A stretch of DNA of 57,710 nt from an uncultured Oscillospiraceae bacterium (GCA_904397845.1 CAJFOX010000026.1:1-57710), one strand, 5' to 3'; numbered from the stretch's first letter, positions 36,374 through 45,378 are shown. Notes: generated by a model from the sequence alone, not told the origin. Program-made: numbers and translations.

Positions 36374-37171
36374 CTAATCGTCTGATTCATAAAAGCCCAT
36401 CCGGTCCAATGGATCCACCCGTACGCCATCTTCGAAAAGCTCAAAGTGCAAGTGAGGTCCCAAGGCGGTTTCCGCCAGGTTGGTATCGCCCACACGGCCA
36501 ATCTCGTCAGCGATGGAAACGGCCTGTCCTTCTACTACAGAAAGCTCTTCGTCAAGGCCGCAATAGCGGCTGATCAGATCCCCTTCATGGGTGATTTCGA
36601 CAACGGTTCCCCACATGGGATCCTCCTTTACCGCGGAGACAACGCCATCGGCCACCGCCCGCACAGGAGACCCCAGCTCCGCCTTGATGTCAATGCCGTT
36701 ATGGGTGTGCCATTTGTCCAGCGTTTCATCTTTGACCAACTCCGTACCGGAAAAAAGGTTAAAGACCGTATTGTCAACGGGAAGCATAAAGGAAGAGACG
36801 CCGTAGTTTGGCGAAATGGCATCCTGCGCGGATTCCTCGGAGGCTGCGGAAGATGCTGCGGAGGCCCCGGTAGAAATTTCGGATGCTGAAGAGGATGAGG
36901 GCGCACTGGAGGAGGAAGAAGAGGGCTTGGATATATTGGATACCTTCTGTTCCACCTGTTGCTCCTTTTGTGATGCCGCCGGGCTGGAAACGTCGTTTTG
37001 CAGTGTTGTGCCAGAAGCTGCCGGCGGCTCTGCGGTAAAAGAGTCGATGGTCTTGTCCACAATAACCCAGGCGGCTGCGCCCGCGCCCAGTACACAGACC
37101 GCTAATGCTGCATAGAAGCCTTTCCCCAGGAGAAATTTTCCCACTGGGCTTTCGGAAAAAGATTTTTTCAT
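36374..37171 (-). CDS. spoIIQ: SpoIIQ-like M23 (LytM) peptidase
   Basis: A 265-residue protein starting at the ATG at 37171 behind GAGGG. One membrane anchor near residues 18-40 (FYAALAVCVLGAGAAAWVIV), a Ser/Ala-rich low-complexity stretch, then a LytM domain. Zinc ligands are present in HNGIDI and HLHFE. Bacillus SpoIIQ lacks an intact zinc site while the Clostridioides form has it, so this one resembles the clostridial type. SpoIIQ is made in the forespore and bridges to SpoIIIAH during engulfment. The sporulation setting (spoIIID, spoVA, gpr) supports the call; a general M23 endopeptidase is the alternative. Confidence 0.8.
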   Translation of the reverse strand: MKKSFSESPVGKFLLGKGFYAALAVCVLGAGAAAWVIVDKTIDSFTAEPPAASGTTLQNDVSSPAASQKEQQVEQKVSNISKPSSSSSSAPSSSSASEISTGASAASSAASEESAQDAISPNYGVSSFMLPVDNTVFNLFSGTELVKDETLDKWHTHNGIDIKAELGSPVRAVADGVVSAVKEDPMWGTVVEITHEGDLISRYCGLDEELSVVEGQAVSIADEIGRVGDTNLAETALGPHLHFELFEDGVRVDPLDRMGFYESDD

Positions 37172-37364
37172 AGGATTTTCCCTCAATTCATACAAAAATT
37201 TATGTTACCAAAAGTATGGCTTTTCGGCATGCGATTTATGCACCACATTTTTGCGGGGATGGAAATCAAAGAAAAATCGTCGAGATTCGTGCCGGATGGG
37301 CAAAAAATACATAAAATTGATCTGGCCAGAAAAAATAGCGGTAAATGATTTTTTAAAGGAAAGG

Positions 37365-37811
37365 ATGATTTCGTTGTCTCCTACACCACAGGAATACAAT
37401 AAAATGAGTCAAAAAGCGGCGCCCAATTCCAAACTCTGGCGCAATATGCTGGTCGCTTTTTTAATTGGCGGGCTGATCTGCACCATTGGGCAGGGAATCA
37501 TGAGCTGGATGCAGTCCCTGGGACTGAGCCGGGAGGACGGCGGCGCTGTTACCTCCATCTCCCTGATCTTTTTAAGCGCGCTGCTCACAGGGCTAAACTG
37601 CTATGATAATATTGCCAAGCATGCAGGCGCCGGAACTCTGGTTCCCATCACCGGATTTGCCAACGCCATGGTCAGTCCAGCGCTGGAATTTAAGCGGGAG
37701 GGGTTTATACTGGGCGTCGGGGCAAAAATGTTTTCCATCGCCGGCCCTGTTATTCTGTATGGAAGTGCCGCTTCGGTCGTCTATGGGCTGATTCTGGCGA
37801 TTTTCGGTTAG
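37365..37811 (+). CDS. spoVAC: Stage V sporulation protein AC
   Basis: A 148-residue membrane protein, start ATG at 37365 after AAAGGA, giving the family length. Motifs AFLIGGLICTIGQGI, AGAGTLVPITGFANAMVSPA and EGFILGVGAKMF match SpoVAC. It forms a mechanosensitive channel part of the SpoVA dipicolinate transport system in the spore inner membrane. It is first of three consecutive spoVA genes; spoVAA, AB, AEa and AF are not here, as in many clostridia. Confidence 0.95.
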   Translation: MISLSPTPQEYNKMSQKAAPNSKLWRNMLVAFLIGGLICTIGQGIMSWMQSLGLSREDGGAVTSISLIFLSALLTGLNCYDNIAKHAGAGTLVPITGFANAMVSPALEFKREGFILGVGAKMFSIAGPVILYGSAASVVYGLILAIFG

Positions 37812-37824
37812 GAGGAAGGAGAAA

Positions 37825-38856
37825 ATGGCAGTAAAAACAGGAAATTATACCTACTTGCTGGAAAATACGCCATCGGTGCTTTCCTTTGGTTCGGTAGGAT
37901 CTAAAAAGGAGTCGGAGGGGCCGCTGGGACAGTATTTCGATGTCATTAACCCGGACTCCTCTTTTGGAGAGAGCACTTGGGAAAAGGCTGAGAGCAAAAT
38001 GGTACAGATCAGCGTGGGACAGGCGCTCTCTAAAGGCAATTTTGAAGCGGAGCAAATCGATATGGCGTTTGCGGGAGATCTTCTAAACCAGTGCATCGGC
38101 TCGGTGTATGGCCTGCGGGACTTAGGCATCCCCTTTGTAGGGCTGTATGGCGCCTGTTCCACGATGGCGGAATCGCTGGCGCTGGCGGCCTTATTTGTGG
38201 ATACATCCATCGCCAAAAAAGCGCTGGCAGTGACCTCTTCCCATTTCTGTTCGGCAGAACGGCAGTTTCGCTTTCCGCTGGAATATGGAGGCCAGCGCCC
38301 GCCTACTGCCCAGTGGACCGTTACAGGATCCGGCGCCTGTGTCGTCGGGGAGTCGGACGCCGCGCCTTTTGTGCGGGCGGTAACCATTGGATGTATTGAA
38401 GATCTGGGCATTAAAGATGCCAACAATATGGGCGCAGCCATGGCTCCTGCGGCGGCAAAAACCATCTCCCGCTATCTGGCGGATACCCGTACCCGGCCGG
38501 AGGATTACGACATGATTCTCACCGGAGATTTAGGGCAGGTAGGCTCAGCGCTGCTGGAACAGCTTTTGGAGAAGGAGAAAATTCATTTGCAAGGGCGGCA
38601 CCAGGACTGCGGCCTTTTAATCTATGACCGACAGCAGCAAGACGTCCACGCAGGTGGCTCTGGATGTGGCTGTGCCGCATCTGTTCTGTGCTCTTTTATT
38701 CTGCCTAAAATCCGGCAGGGAACTTTGAAGGATGTGCTGTTTGTCGCCACCGGCGCGCTGATGAGCCCAACTTCCAGCATGCAGGGGGAAAGCATTCCGG
38801 GCGTTGCCCATTTGGTGCATCTGTCCTCCAGCCGCAGGCGCAAGGGGGTGGAATAA
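37825..38856 (+). CDS. spoVAD: Stage V sporulation protein AD
   Basis: A 343-residue thiolase-fold protein that binds dipicolinic acid (DPA). Features include GLYGACSTMAESLALAAL at the thiolase-type Cys segment, SSHFCSAERQFRFPLEYG, and LTGDLGQVGS. It is cytoplasmic or membrane-linked. It starts 13 bp after spoVAC and its stop overlaps the spoVAE start by 1 bp. Confidence 0.96.
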   Translation: MAVKTGNYTYLLENTPSVLSFGSVGSKKESEGPLGQYFDVINPDSSFGESTWEKAESKMVQISVGQALSKGNFEAEQIDMAFAGDLLNQCIGSVYGLRDLGIPFVGLYGACSTMAESLALAALFVDTSIAKKALAVTSSHFCSAERQFRFPLEYGGQRPPTAQWTVTGSGACVVGESDAAPFVRAVTIGCIEDLGIKDANNMGAAMAPAAAKTISRYLADTRTRPEDYDMILTGDLGQVGSALLEQLLEKEKIHLQGRHQDCGLLIYDRQQQDVHAGGSGCGCAASVLCSFILPKIRQGTLKDVLFVATGALMSPTSSMQGESIPGVAHLVHLSSSRRRKGVE

Positions 38857-39224
38857 TGGACCTTTTCTTTACGTTGGGAAAAGCTTTTCTGGTCGGCGGA
38901 ATTTTCTGCGCCGTAGGCCAAATCCTCATTGATAAGACCAAGCTGACTCCCGCGCGGATTCTGGTAGGCTATGTGGTAATGGGCGTATTGCTGTCCGCAT
39001 TAGGGCTATATCAGCCTATTGCGGACTTTGCAGGAGCGGGTGCAACCGTTCCGCTGACGGGATTTGGGCATCTGCTGGCCACAGGGGTGCAAAAGGCAGT
39101 GGCGGAAAAGGGTCTTTTAGGCGCGCTGACCGGCGGACTTACCGCTGCCGCTGCCGGGATTACGGCGGCAATGATTTTTGGATTGCTGGTAGCGCTGATT
39201 TTTAACCCTGGTGATAAATTTTAG
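38856..39224 (+). CDS. spoVAE: Stage V sporulation protein AE
   Basis: A 122-residue membrane protein with three to four helices. AFLVGGIFCAVGQILIDKTK, FAGAGATVPLTGFGH and GLTAAAAGITAAMIFG match SpoVAE (the AEb form). It completes the minimal DPA channel set AC-AD-AE. Its ATG overlaps the spoVAD stop, so translation is coupled. A weak terminator-like stem follows near 39302-39335. Confidence 0.95.
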   Translation: MDLFFTLGKAFLVGGIFCAVGQILIDKTKLTPARILVGYVVMGVLLSALGLYQPIADFAGAGATVPLTGFGHLLATGVQKAVAEKGLLGALTGGLTAAAAGITAAMIFGLLVALIFNPGDKF

Positions 39225-39373
39225 TCAAGCGTAGAAAAGGAAGAAAAGTCCTGTAAGTGAAATGTGGAAGAGCCCTGTTTTTCTGTTACAGTTTCTCCAA
39301 TGCCCGTATGCTTTGGGGGCGTTTTTATGGGAAGTATCGATTTTCAAACAATGGATCTTTTCTTCAAAAAAAT

Positions 39374-39406
39374 CGCCGCCCGTGCTGTTTTTCAGCACGG
39401 GCGGCG
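39374..39406 (-). terminator. Second terminator after rpsT (minus strand)
   Basis: A perfect 14-bp GC-rich stem (CGCCGCCCGTGCTG and complement) is followed on the minus strand by TTTTTTT. It lies 55 bp beyond the first rpsT terminator, or guards against readthrough in general. Confidence 0.7.
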
Positions 39407-39460
39407 AAAGTTTCGAATATCAGGTGTTGCCCCGGCGCGAGAGGAACTTCAAAATAAAAA

Positions 39461-39483
39461 GCCGGACACAAAAAGTATCCGGC
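39461..39483 (-). terminator. Terminator after rpsT (minus strand)
   Basis: On the minus strand GCCGGATAC/GTGTCCGGC form a stem with one G-U pair, followed by TTTTTATTTTG; it starts 22 bp after the rpsT stop. Confidence 0.85.
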
Positions 39484-39505
39484 CACCATTTGTAACACAC
39501 AAAAA

Positions 39506-39769
39506 TTAAGCGTTGGCTTTGTTTACACGCACAGCCAGCTTGGATTTTTTTCTGGAAGCGGTATTCTTTTTCAAAATTCCCTTGGCGCAGGCCTGGTCAA
39601 TTTTTTTCACCGCCAGCTTGACTGCCGCATCTTTGTCCGCCGCGTTGTTTTCAATCGCAGCTTCCGCTTTTTTCAGAACGGTCTTCAGGTTGGTTTTGAG
39701 TCTTTTATTTTGTTCGGTTTTTGCCTGATTGACCAGGATTCTTTTTTTCGCAGATTTGATATTTGCCAC
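39506..39769 (-). CDS. rpsT: 30S ribosomal protein S20
   Basis: An 87-residue S20 with a GTG start at 39769 behind AAGGAGGTG; the mature start is ANIKSAKKRILVNQAKTEQN. It is very basic, with the family pattern AAxxxKxxGxxHKNxAxRKKSxL replaced by KGILKKNTASRKKSKLAVRV. It binds 16S rRNA early in 30S assembly. Divergent from gpr, as is common in Firmicutes. Confidence 0.97.
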   Translation of the reverse strand: MANIKSAKKRILVNQAKTEQNKRLKTNLKTVLKKAEAAIENNAADKDAAVKLAVKKIDQACAKGILKKNTASRKKSKLAVRVNKANA

Positions 39770-39890
39770 TATTGACACCTCCTTGACCACACAATACGAA
39801 ACTAGTCTATCATTTTAGAGACAAATTTGCAAGGCCTTCCATGAAAAAAATAGAAAGCCAATAAAAATATTCCGAATAAGGGGTGACGAA

Positions 39891-40784
39891 ATGAATTACA
39901 GAACCGACTTAGCAATCGAACTGGCGCAACAACTGCAAGATTCGGTCTCGCAGGATTACCAGACAGTCCAAAAGGAAGAGGACGGCGCGGCAGTTTTCCA
40001 TACCAGGATCCTAACTCCGGAAGGAGAAAGACAGTTTGGGAAACCGGCCGGCGATTACATCACCGTAGAGGTTGCTCCGTTTTCCGATTCGGTCACCGAT
40101 TCGGCCCAAGAGGCCGAAGTGATCGCCCGGCAGATCAAAACCCTTCTGCCCAGCCAGGATGGGTTGGTCCTGGTAGTTGGGCTGGGAAATTTATCCATTA
40201 CGCCGGATGCATTGGGCCCCAAAGTAGTTGACGGGATCTTGGCGACCCGCCATCTCGCCGGGGAGTGGGAAAAAGCAGCAAAAAAGGATCGGCTGAGGCC
40301 GGTTGCGGCTATTGCCCCCGGCGTTTTGGGGCAGACAGGAATTGAGACCAGTGAAATTATAGCATGCCTTTGCGAAAAAATAAAGCCCTCCTGCGTAATT
40401 ATTATTGATGCATTGGCTGCCCGAAGTTTAAAGCGCCTGGGGCGAACCGTGCAGCTTTCTAATACCGGCATCTCGCCCGGATCCGGCGCTATGAACCGCC
40501 GCCGGGAATTAAGCCGCCAAACACTGGGGACTTCGGTGATCTCCATGGGGGTGCCGACGGTAGCAGACGGCGTGACGGTCGGGTGCGATCTGCTGTCGGT
40601 GGAAGGAGTAGACGACGAACAGGCCGCCAGGGCGCTTTTCGCGCCGGAGGGCCAGTCCATGCTGGTAACCCCAAAAGAAATCGATTTACTGATCGATCGC
40701 GCTTCGAAAATTTTAGCTATGGCAATCAATCGGGCGCTGCAGCCAGGACTCAGCCAGGAGGAATTGGCCTATTTTGTCAGCTGA
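39891..40784 (+). CDS. gpr: Spore germination protease GPR
   Basis: A 297-residue aspartic-type protease that degrades small acid-soluble proteins (SASP) on germination. It begins MNYRTDLAIELAQ, with the RTDLAxE motif at the end of the propeptide. Core motifs VVGLGNLSITPDALGPKVV, IAPGVLGQTGIETSEI and IDALAARSLKRLGRTVQLSN are complete. The propeptide is short compared with Bacillus. It has its own terminator at 40809. A forespore sigma-G promoter would be expected, but I cannot pick one with confidence. Confidence 0.97.
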   Translation: MNYRTDLAIELAQQLQDSVSQDYQTVQKEEDGAAVFHTRILTPEGERQFGKPAGDYITVEVAPFSDSVTDSAQEAEVIARQIKTLLPSQDGLVLVVGLGNLSITPDALGPKVVDGILATRHLAGEWEKAAKKDRLRPVAAIAPGVLGQTGIETSEIIACLCEKIKPSCVIIIDALAARSLKRLGRTVQLSNTGISPGSGAMNRRRELSRQTLGTSVISMGVPTVADGVTVGCDLLSVEGVDDEQAARALFAPEGQSMLVTPKEIDLLIDRASKILAMAINRALQPGLSQEELAYFVS

Positions 40785-40808
40785 AGACAGGTGATTTGAA
40801 AAACAAAA

Positions 40809-40842
40809 GAAAGCGCCGTTTCAAACAAAAAACGGCGCTTTT
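40809..40842 (+). terminator. Terminator after gpr
   Basis: AAAGCGCCGTTT/AAACGGCGCTTT stem with an 8-nt loop, then TT. Confidence 0.85.
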
Positions 40843-40845
40843 CCT

Positions 40846-40998
40846 ATGAAATTTCAAGGAAAAGGAATTGGAAGATTATTACTTGATTTTGCACAGCAAA
40901 AGGCAAAAGAGCAAGGCTATAAAAGAATAGTAATATGGGCATTTAGAGATAATTACCGAGCTGTTTCTTTTCTGCTAAAAAATGGAGGAACTTTGGCG
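40846..40998 (+). pseudogene. GNAT acetyltransferase fragment
   Basis: About 50 codons resemble the C-terminal half of a GNAT fold: GKGIGRLLLDFAQQKAKEQG (acetyl-CoA loop and helix), then RAVSFLLKNGGTL. The N-terminal half is absent, and the end runs into the opposing beta-lactamase-like gene. The DNA is more AT-rich than its neighbours, which suggests a transferred and truncated copy. Confidence 0.7.
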
Positions 40999-42141
40999 TT
41001 AACCAGTATAAGCGGAGAGAACATAATCCGAAAAGTAAGGGCGCGGCGCATAACTGTCTTCCACGGAATTGCTGGCAATAACCGTTACCAGATCCAGTTC
41101 CGGCACGACAAAGATAAACTGCCCATGCGCGCCGAATGCATAATAGGTATCATAGCCCTGAAAAGAGCGGATCCACCATTGGTAGCCATAGGAACCGGTG
41201 CCATCCCCCGCGCCGTTGTTTTGAGCGGCGGTGGATTCTGCTACCCATTGGGCGGAGATCAATTGCTCGCCGTTCCACTGCCCGTTTTGCAGATACAGCT
41301 GCCCAAACCGTGCCGCATCCCGGACCGTCATGGAGATGCCGTTTCCGCCGTCAGCAATGCCATGGGGATCAGTTCCCCAAACGACGCTATCCATGCCCAG
41401 TGCGTCAAACAGGTTTTCCCGGGCATATTCCAGCTCGCCCATCCCGGTGGCACTTTCCAGTGCCGCCGCCAGCAGATGGCTGTTGCCGGTGCTGTAGGCA
41501 AAGACCGTGCCCGGCGTTGCAACGAGGTTTCGGTTCAGAATATAATCAACCCAGTTCTCTGCCGACCGAAATTCCTGCCAGTTGCTGCGTCCTGCCCATT
41601 CATACCATTCCAGCCCGGAAGTATGGGTTAGCAGATGGCGCAGAGTGATTTGTTGTTTGCCCGTGTCTGCCAGATCGAGCACCTGTGGCAGATAGTCGGA
41701 AAGCGGATCGTCCACGCTGGTAAAATAGCCCTGCTCAATGGCAATGCCCACCAGCGCGCTGGTGAAGGATTTGGTACAGGAATGGAGGGGGAACACGCTG
41801 GTCTCATCATAGCCCTCCTGATAATATTCATCGATGATAACGCCGTCCTTTACTGTGACCATGGCATAGACATCGGAACTCTCCAGATCTGCATGCAACT
41901 GGGCGAAAACCGCTGGATCCATTTGATGGTTTTCAGGCAGATCGACCTGCCAGGGAGCGACGACCGAGATATCCTCTTGGGAGATTTCGGAAGAATCTGC
42001 AGTACTCTCCTCCATGCTTTCAAGAGAAGACGAAGTGCTTTGGGAAAGACTTTCCAGCCCGGACGAGTCTACAGCGGGGGAACCGGAGCAGGCGGTAAAG
42101 GCCATCATGATCGTCAACAAAAGGGCGAAATATTTTTTCAT
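40999..42141 (-). CDS. Beta-lactamase-family (class C-like) serine hydrolase, lipoprotein
   Basis: A 380-residue protein from the ATG at 42141 behind AAAGGA. The signal peptide ends in lipobox FTAC, so it is a surface lipoprotein with a Ser/Glu-rich linker. The catalytic S-x-x-K is HSCTKSFTS, followed by YSTGNSHLLA at the Tyr motif and HGQFIFVV near the third motif. The family includes AmpC, esterases and D-aminopeptidases, and a role in antibiotic hydrolysis is not implied. The promoter at 42194 has MerR-type spacing. Confidence 0.9.
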   Translation of the reverse strand: MKKYFALLLTIMMAFTACSGSPAVDSSGLESLSQSTSSSLESMEESTADSSEISQEDISVVAPWQVDLPENHQMDPAVFAQLHADLESSDVYAMVTVKDGVIIDEYYQEGYDETSVFPLHSCTKSFTSALVGIAIEQGYFTSVDDPLSDYLPQVLDLADTGKQQITLRHLLTHTSGLEWYEWAGRSNWQEFRSAENWVDYILNRNLVATPGTVFAYSTGNSHLLAAALESATGMGELEYARENLFDALGMDSVVWGTDPHGIADGGNGISMTVRDAARFGQLYLQNGQWNGEQLISAQWVAESTAAQNNGAGDGTGSYGYQWWIRSFQGYDTYYAFGAHGQFIFVVPELDLVTVIASNSVEDSYAPRPYFSDYVLSAYTG

Positions 42142-42193
42142 AAACTTGATCCTTTCTTTTTGATCGTCCAAAAATTTTCATGACTCCTTTTTT

Positions 42194-42224
42194 ATTTTAA
42201 AATTTAGAGCATACTCCAGGTCAA
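42194..42224 (-). promoter_or_regulatory. MerR-type promoter (19-bp spacer) with dyad
   Basis: Minus strand: TTGACC (42224-42219), 19 bp, TAAAAT (42199-42194). The spacer contains TGGAGTATGCTCTA, a dyad of the kind bound by MerR-family activators. No merR gene is adjacent. Confidence 0.7.
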
Positions 42225-42317
42225 GTGAATTTTTTGTGAAAGGGCAATCGTCTAGTTGAAGCTTCCCTGGCACGAGAGAGAAAAGATATGAAAAGGGGCG
42301 GAGAAAAACAGCAAAAG

Positions 42318-42337
42318 GCGGCATGGCAAAAAGCCGC
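42318..42337 (-). terminator. Terminator candidate after nadE (minus strand)
   Basis: GCGGC/GCCGC with a 10-nt loop is followed on the minus strand by CTTTTGCTGTTTTTC. It is 60 bp beyond the nadE stop. Confidence 0.5.
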
Positions 42338-42397
42338 ACCGCCCAGTACTGTTCGATTTTTGCTGAGAACCGTATTCTGGGAACTTGAGGATTGATG

Positions 42398-44308
42398 TTA
42401 CAGGGACTGGGCCTGGGCCAACCAAATGTCGGCGCAGGCGTCACTTGGCATGCGCCAGTCGCTTCGAGGAGAAAGGGTGACCGAGCCGACTTTAGGCCCG
42501 TCCGGCAAACAGGACCGTTTGAACTGCTGGGCAAAAAAGCGGCGGTAAAAATTGATCAGCCATTTTTTGATTTCATCCGGCGCATAAGAGCCTTCAAAAG
42601 CATAACAGGCCAGCCGGTAAATTTTAGAAGGCGGGAAGGCCCAGCGCACCGCGTAATATAAAAAGAAATCGTGCAGGGAATAAGGCCCTACCAAATCTTC
42701 CGTCCTTTGGGAGATTTCCCCGTCGGCAGCCGGCAGAAGTTCCGGACTCACCGGCGTTTCCAGAATATCCTCCAAAGTGCGGCGCAGGTTTTGGTCGCTG
42801 CAGGAAGCCGCCTCATAGGCCACGATATGGCGGATCAGCGTTTTGGGAACCGAGGCGTTGACCCCGTACATGGACATGTGGTCCCCGTTATAGGTAGCCC
42901 AGCCTAGGGCAAGCTCCGACAGGTCGCCGGTGCCGATGACCAACCCGCCGTTTTGATTGGCCAAATCCATCAGCACCTGGGTGCGTTCCCGGGCCTGACA
43001 GTTTTCATAGGTTACGTCCAACTTCTGCGGGTCCTGGCCGATATCGGCAAAATGCTGATTCACTGCAGCGGTGATATCCACCTGCCGAAAGGATACGCCA
43101 TAGGCTTCGGCCAGGCGCTGTGCATTGCTTTTCGTGCGGTGGGTAGTACCAAAGCAAGGCATCGTTACCGCCAGAATATCGCTTGTGGGGCGGCCCAGCT
43201 TTTTCATGGCCCGCACCGCTACCAGCAGCGCCAGTGTAGAATCCAGCCCGCCGGACAGGCCGATCACTGCGGCTTTCGCATGGGTATGAGCTAACCGCCG
43301 GGACAGGCCTGCCGCCTGCATGGAGAGGATTTCCTCACAACGCTCCCGGCGGTCGTCGTCGGAGGCGGGGATAAAGGGATAAGGGCTGACAGGGCGGGTC
43401 AGGCGAGTCTGGGATAGACGTAAGGAAAACGGAATTTTGAGATACTCTTTGTCCCGGGCGGCCGGGAAGCTGGTTATCCGCTGCCACTCAAAGACCAGGC
43501 GGGCCAGGTCGATTTCCGTAATGGCCATACCGTTTTGGAACAACCGGGTCTCGGCAAGCAGCGCGCCGTTTTCGCAGATCAGGTTGTGCCCGGCAAACAC
43601 CATATCGGTGGTAGATTCCCCTTCGCCGGCGTCGGCATAGAGGTAGGCGCAGCAAAGACGGGCCGACTGGGCGCGCACCAGGCTACGGCGGTACTCGGCT
43701 TTGCCGATGATTTCATCCGAGCAGGAGGGGTTGACGATTACCGTTGCGCCGGCAATGGCATGGCTGGTGGAGGGAGGATCCGCCGCCCAAAGATCCTCAC
43801 AGATCTCAGCGGCGATACATAGCTCCGGCAGCTGCTCGCAGCATAAAAGAATCCGGGTGCCAAAGGGCACCGATTCCTCACCGATACGGACAGAATCGTT
43901 TTGCGGAGGCGCAGGAGTAAACCAGCGCAGCTCATAAAATTCGCCATAATTGGGAAGATAAGTCTTGGGAACGACTGCAAGGAATCTTCCGTTTTGTATA
44001 AAAACAGCACAATTATACAGTTTGCTTTCAAAAAGAAGCGGTGCTCCGACAATGGTAATCAGGTCCGAGCCGTGGCTGCCGGTCCGGATATGCTCCAGTG
44101 CAGCCTGCGCCTGCTGGAGCAGGGTGGGCTGCAAAAACAGGTCGCCGCAGGTATAGCCGGTAATGCACAGCTCCGGCAGGACCAGCAGCTTGACACCGCC
44201 TCGTCTGGCTTCTTCCATGCAGCCTAGAATCTGTTCCGCGTTATAGGCGCAATCGGCCAGGCGGATCGCCGGAGTAGCTGCCGCCGTTTTCAAAAAACCA
44301 TCTTTCAA
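42398..44308 (-). CDS. nadE: NAD+ synthase, glutamine-dependent
   Basis: A 636-residue two-domain enzyme. The N-terminal nitrilase-type glutaminase (residues 1-290) has its Glu in LLVLPELCITGYTCGDLF, Lys in VPKTYLPNYGEFYE, and the Cys region ICEDLWAADP. The C-terminal synthetase has the P-loop GLSGGLDSTLALLV and NCQARERTQVLMDLAN. It amidates deamido-NAD using glutamine-derived ammonia. It is 28 bp upstream of the DUF2752 gene end, on the same strand, so the two may be co-transcribed. Confidence 0.96.
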   Translation of the reverse strand: MKDGFLKTAAATPAIRLADCAYNAEQILGCMEEARRGGVKLLVLPELCITGYTCGDLFLQPTLLQQAQAALEHIRTGSHGSDLITIVGAPLLFESKLYNCAVFIQNGRFLAVVPKTYLPNYGEFYELRWFTPAPPQNDSVRIGEESVPFGTRILLCCEQLPELCIAAEICEDLWAADPPSTSHAIAGATVIVNPSCSDEIIGKAEYRRSLVRAQSARLCCAYLYADAGEGESTTDMVFAGHNLICENGALLAETRLFQNGMAITEIDLARLVFEWQRITSFPAARDKEYLKIPFSLRLSQTRLTRPVSPYPFIPASDDDRRERCEEILSMQAAGLSRRLAHTHAKAAVIGLSGGLDSTLALLVAVRAMKKLGRPTSDILAVTMPCFGTTHRTKSNAQRLAEAYGVSFRQVDITAAVNQHFADIGQDPQKLDVTYENCQARERTQVLMDLANQNGGLVIGTGDLSELALGWATYNGDHMSMYGVNASVPKTLIRHIVAYEAASCSDQNLRRTLEDILETPVSPELLPAADGEISQRTEDLVGPYSLHDFFLYYAVRWAFPPSKIYRLACYAFEGSYAPDEIKKWLINFYRRFFAQQFKRSCLPDGPKVGSVTLSPRSDWRMPSDACADIWLAQAQSL

Positions 44309-44335
44309 GAGAAAGACACCTCCTGTTATAAAAAA

Positions 44336-44746
44336 TCAAAAGCGCCACCCAAACAGGCGCGGCAAAATACCGTCAGGATCGAACGTCATCGGCGGGGTAT
44401 GGGGAAACAGCAGAAGCATCCGCAGCGCGTAGACCATCACAAACAGGACCAGGCAGGCTGTCAGTCCTCGGAGGATCCAGCGGCGGGCACCGAAAAAAAT
44501 GAGAAAGAGAGCCACGAGCGGAACGGTCCAGAACAGCGGATGCCAGAAAAAGGCTCTGACAAAGTCCAGCCGCAGGGCGCACAGCCAGGCGCGCCCCATG
44601 CCGCAGGTCAGACAGGGAAGGCCGGTAATCCGGCGAAACAAGCACCAGCCGCCGATAACGCCGAACATCAGGTAGCATAGCGCCGCCACTGTCAAAGCAA
44701 GCAGGCAGCGTTTGACAAACCAGATGAGCCTTTGTTTTTTCTCCAT
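44336..44746 (-). CDS. DUF2752 membrane protein
   Basis: A 136-residue protein from the ATG at 44746 behind AAGGAG. Three membrane helices, with the family motif LPCLTCGMGRAWLCALR between the first and second. The function of DUF2752 is unknown. It is just before nadE in the same direction. Confidence 0.85.
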   Translation of the reverse strand: MEKKQRLIWFVKRCLLALTVAALCYLMFGVIGGWCLFRRITGLPCLTCGMGRAWLCALRLDFVRAFFWHPLFWTVPLVALFLIFFGARRWILRGLTACLVLFVMVYALRMLLLFPHTPPMTFDPDGILPRLFGWRF

Positions 44747-44946
44747 TGGCATCGACTCCTTAACACTGCTCATTATAGGCCAAAATGAAACGGCACGCAA
44801 GAAAAATGAATGACAAAGGGAAGCTTTTGCGATATTCTGGTAACAATAAATCCAAGAGAGGGGTTTCCTTTTTACAGAGGATTTTTGTTGATGAAAAAAT
44901 GCGGCCGGATGGGAATTATTCCCAGAAGGGGCAGAAGGAGCGGGAA

Positions 44947-45378
44947 ATGGTAGAAAAAGCGCTGGAATTATATCGGAAATACCGGGAAATGATTTTGTAC
45001 CTGATATTCGGTGGTTTGACGACGCTGGTCAATATCTTCAGCTATTTTGTGTTGACCGACGTAGGCAAAATCCAATATTTAGTGAGTACTGCCATTGCAT
45101 GGGTGCTCTCAGTGCTGTTTGCTTATTTTACCAACCGGGTCTGGGTGTTCCGGAGTACGGCGTCGGGAGCAAAGGCGATTGCAAGAGAGATGGGTTCCTT
45201 TTTCGGCTGCCGGCTGCTGTCCGGCGTGATTGATATGGGGATCATGTTTGTATGCGTTTCAGTTTTAGGTCTGCCGGACAAGGTGATAAAAATTTTGGCC
45301 AATGTGGTAGTGATCATTCTTAACTACCTGTTCAGCAAGCTGTTTATTTTCAAGAAAGACCATCCGGCCAGGCAATAG
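44947..45378 (+). CDS. GtrA-family membrane protein
   Basis: A 143-residue protein with four membrane helices. The ATG at 44947 has a GGAG site; the frame open from 44785 is not needed. Family pattern: FGGLTTLVNIFSYFVL, FAYFTNRVWVF and NYLFSKLFIF. GtrA-like proteins are thought to flip polyprenyl-linked sugars or to be accessory to cell-surface glycan synthesis. No glycosyltransferase is adjacent. Confidence 0.9.
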   Translation: MVEKALELYRKYREMILYLIFGGLTTLVNIFSYFVLTDVGKIQYLVSTAIAWVLSVLFAYFTNRVWVFRSTASGAKAIAREMGSFFGCRLLSGVIDMGIMFVCVSVLGLPDKVIKILANVVVIILNYLFSKLFIFKKDHPARQ

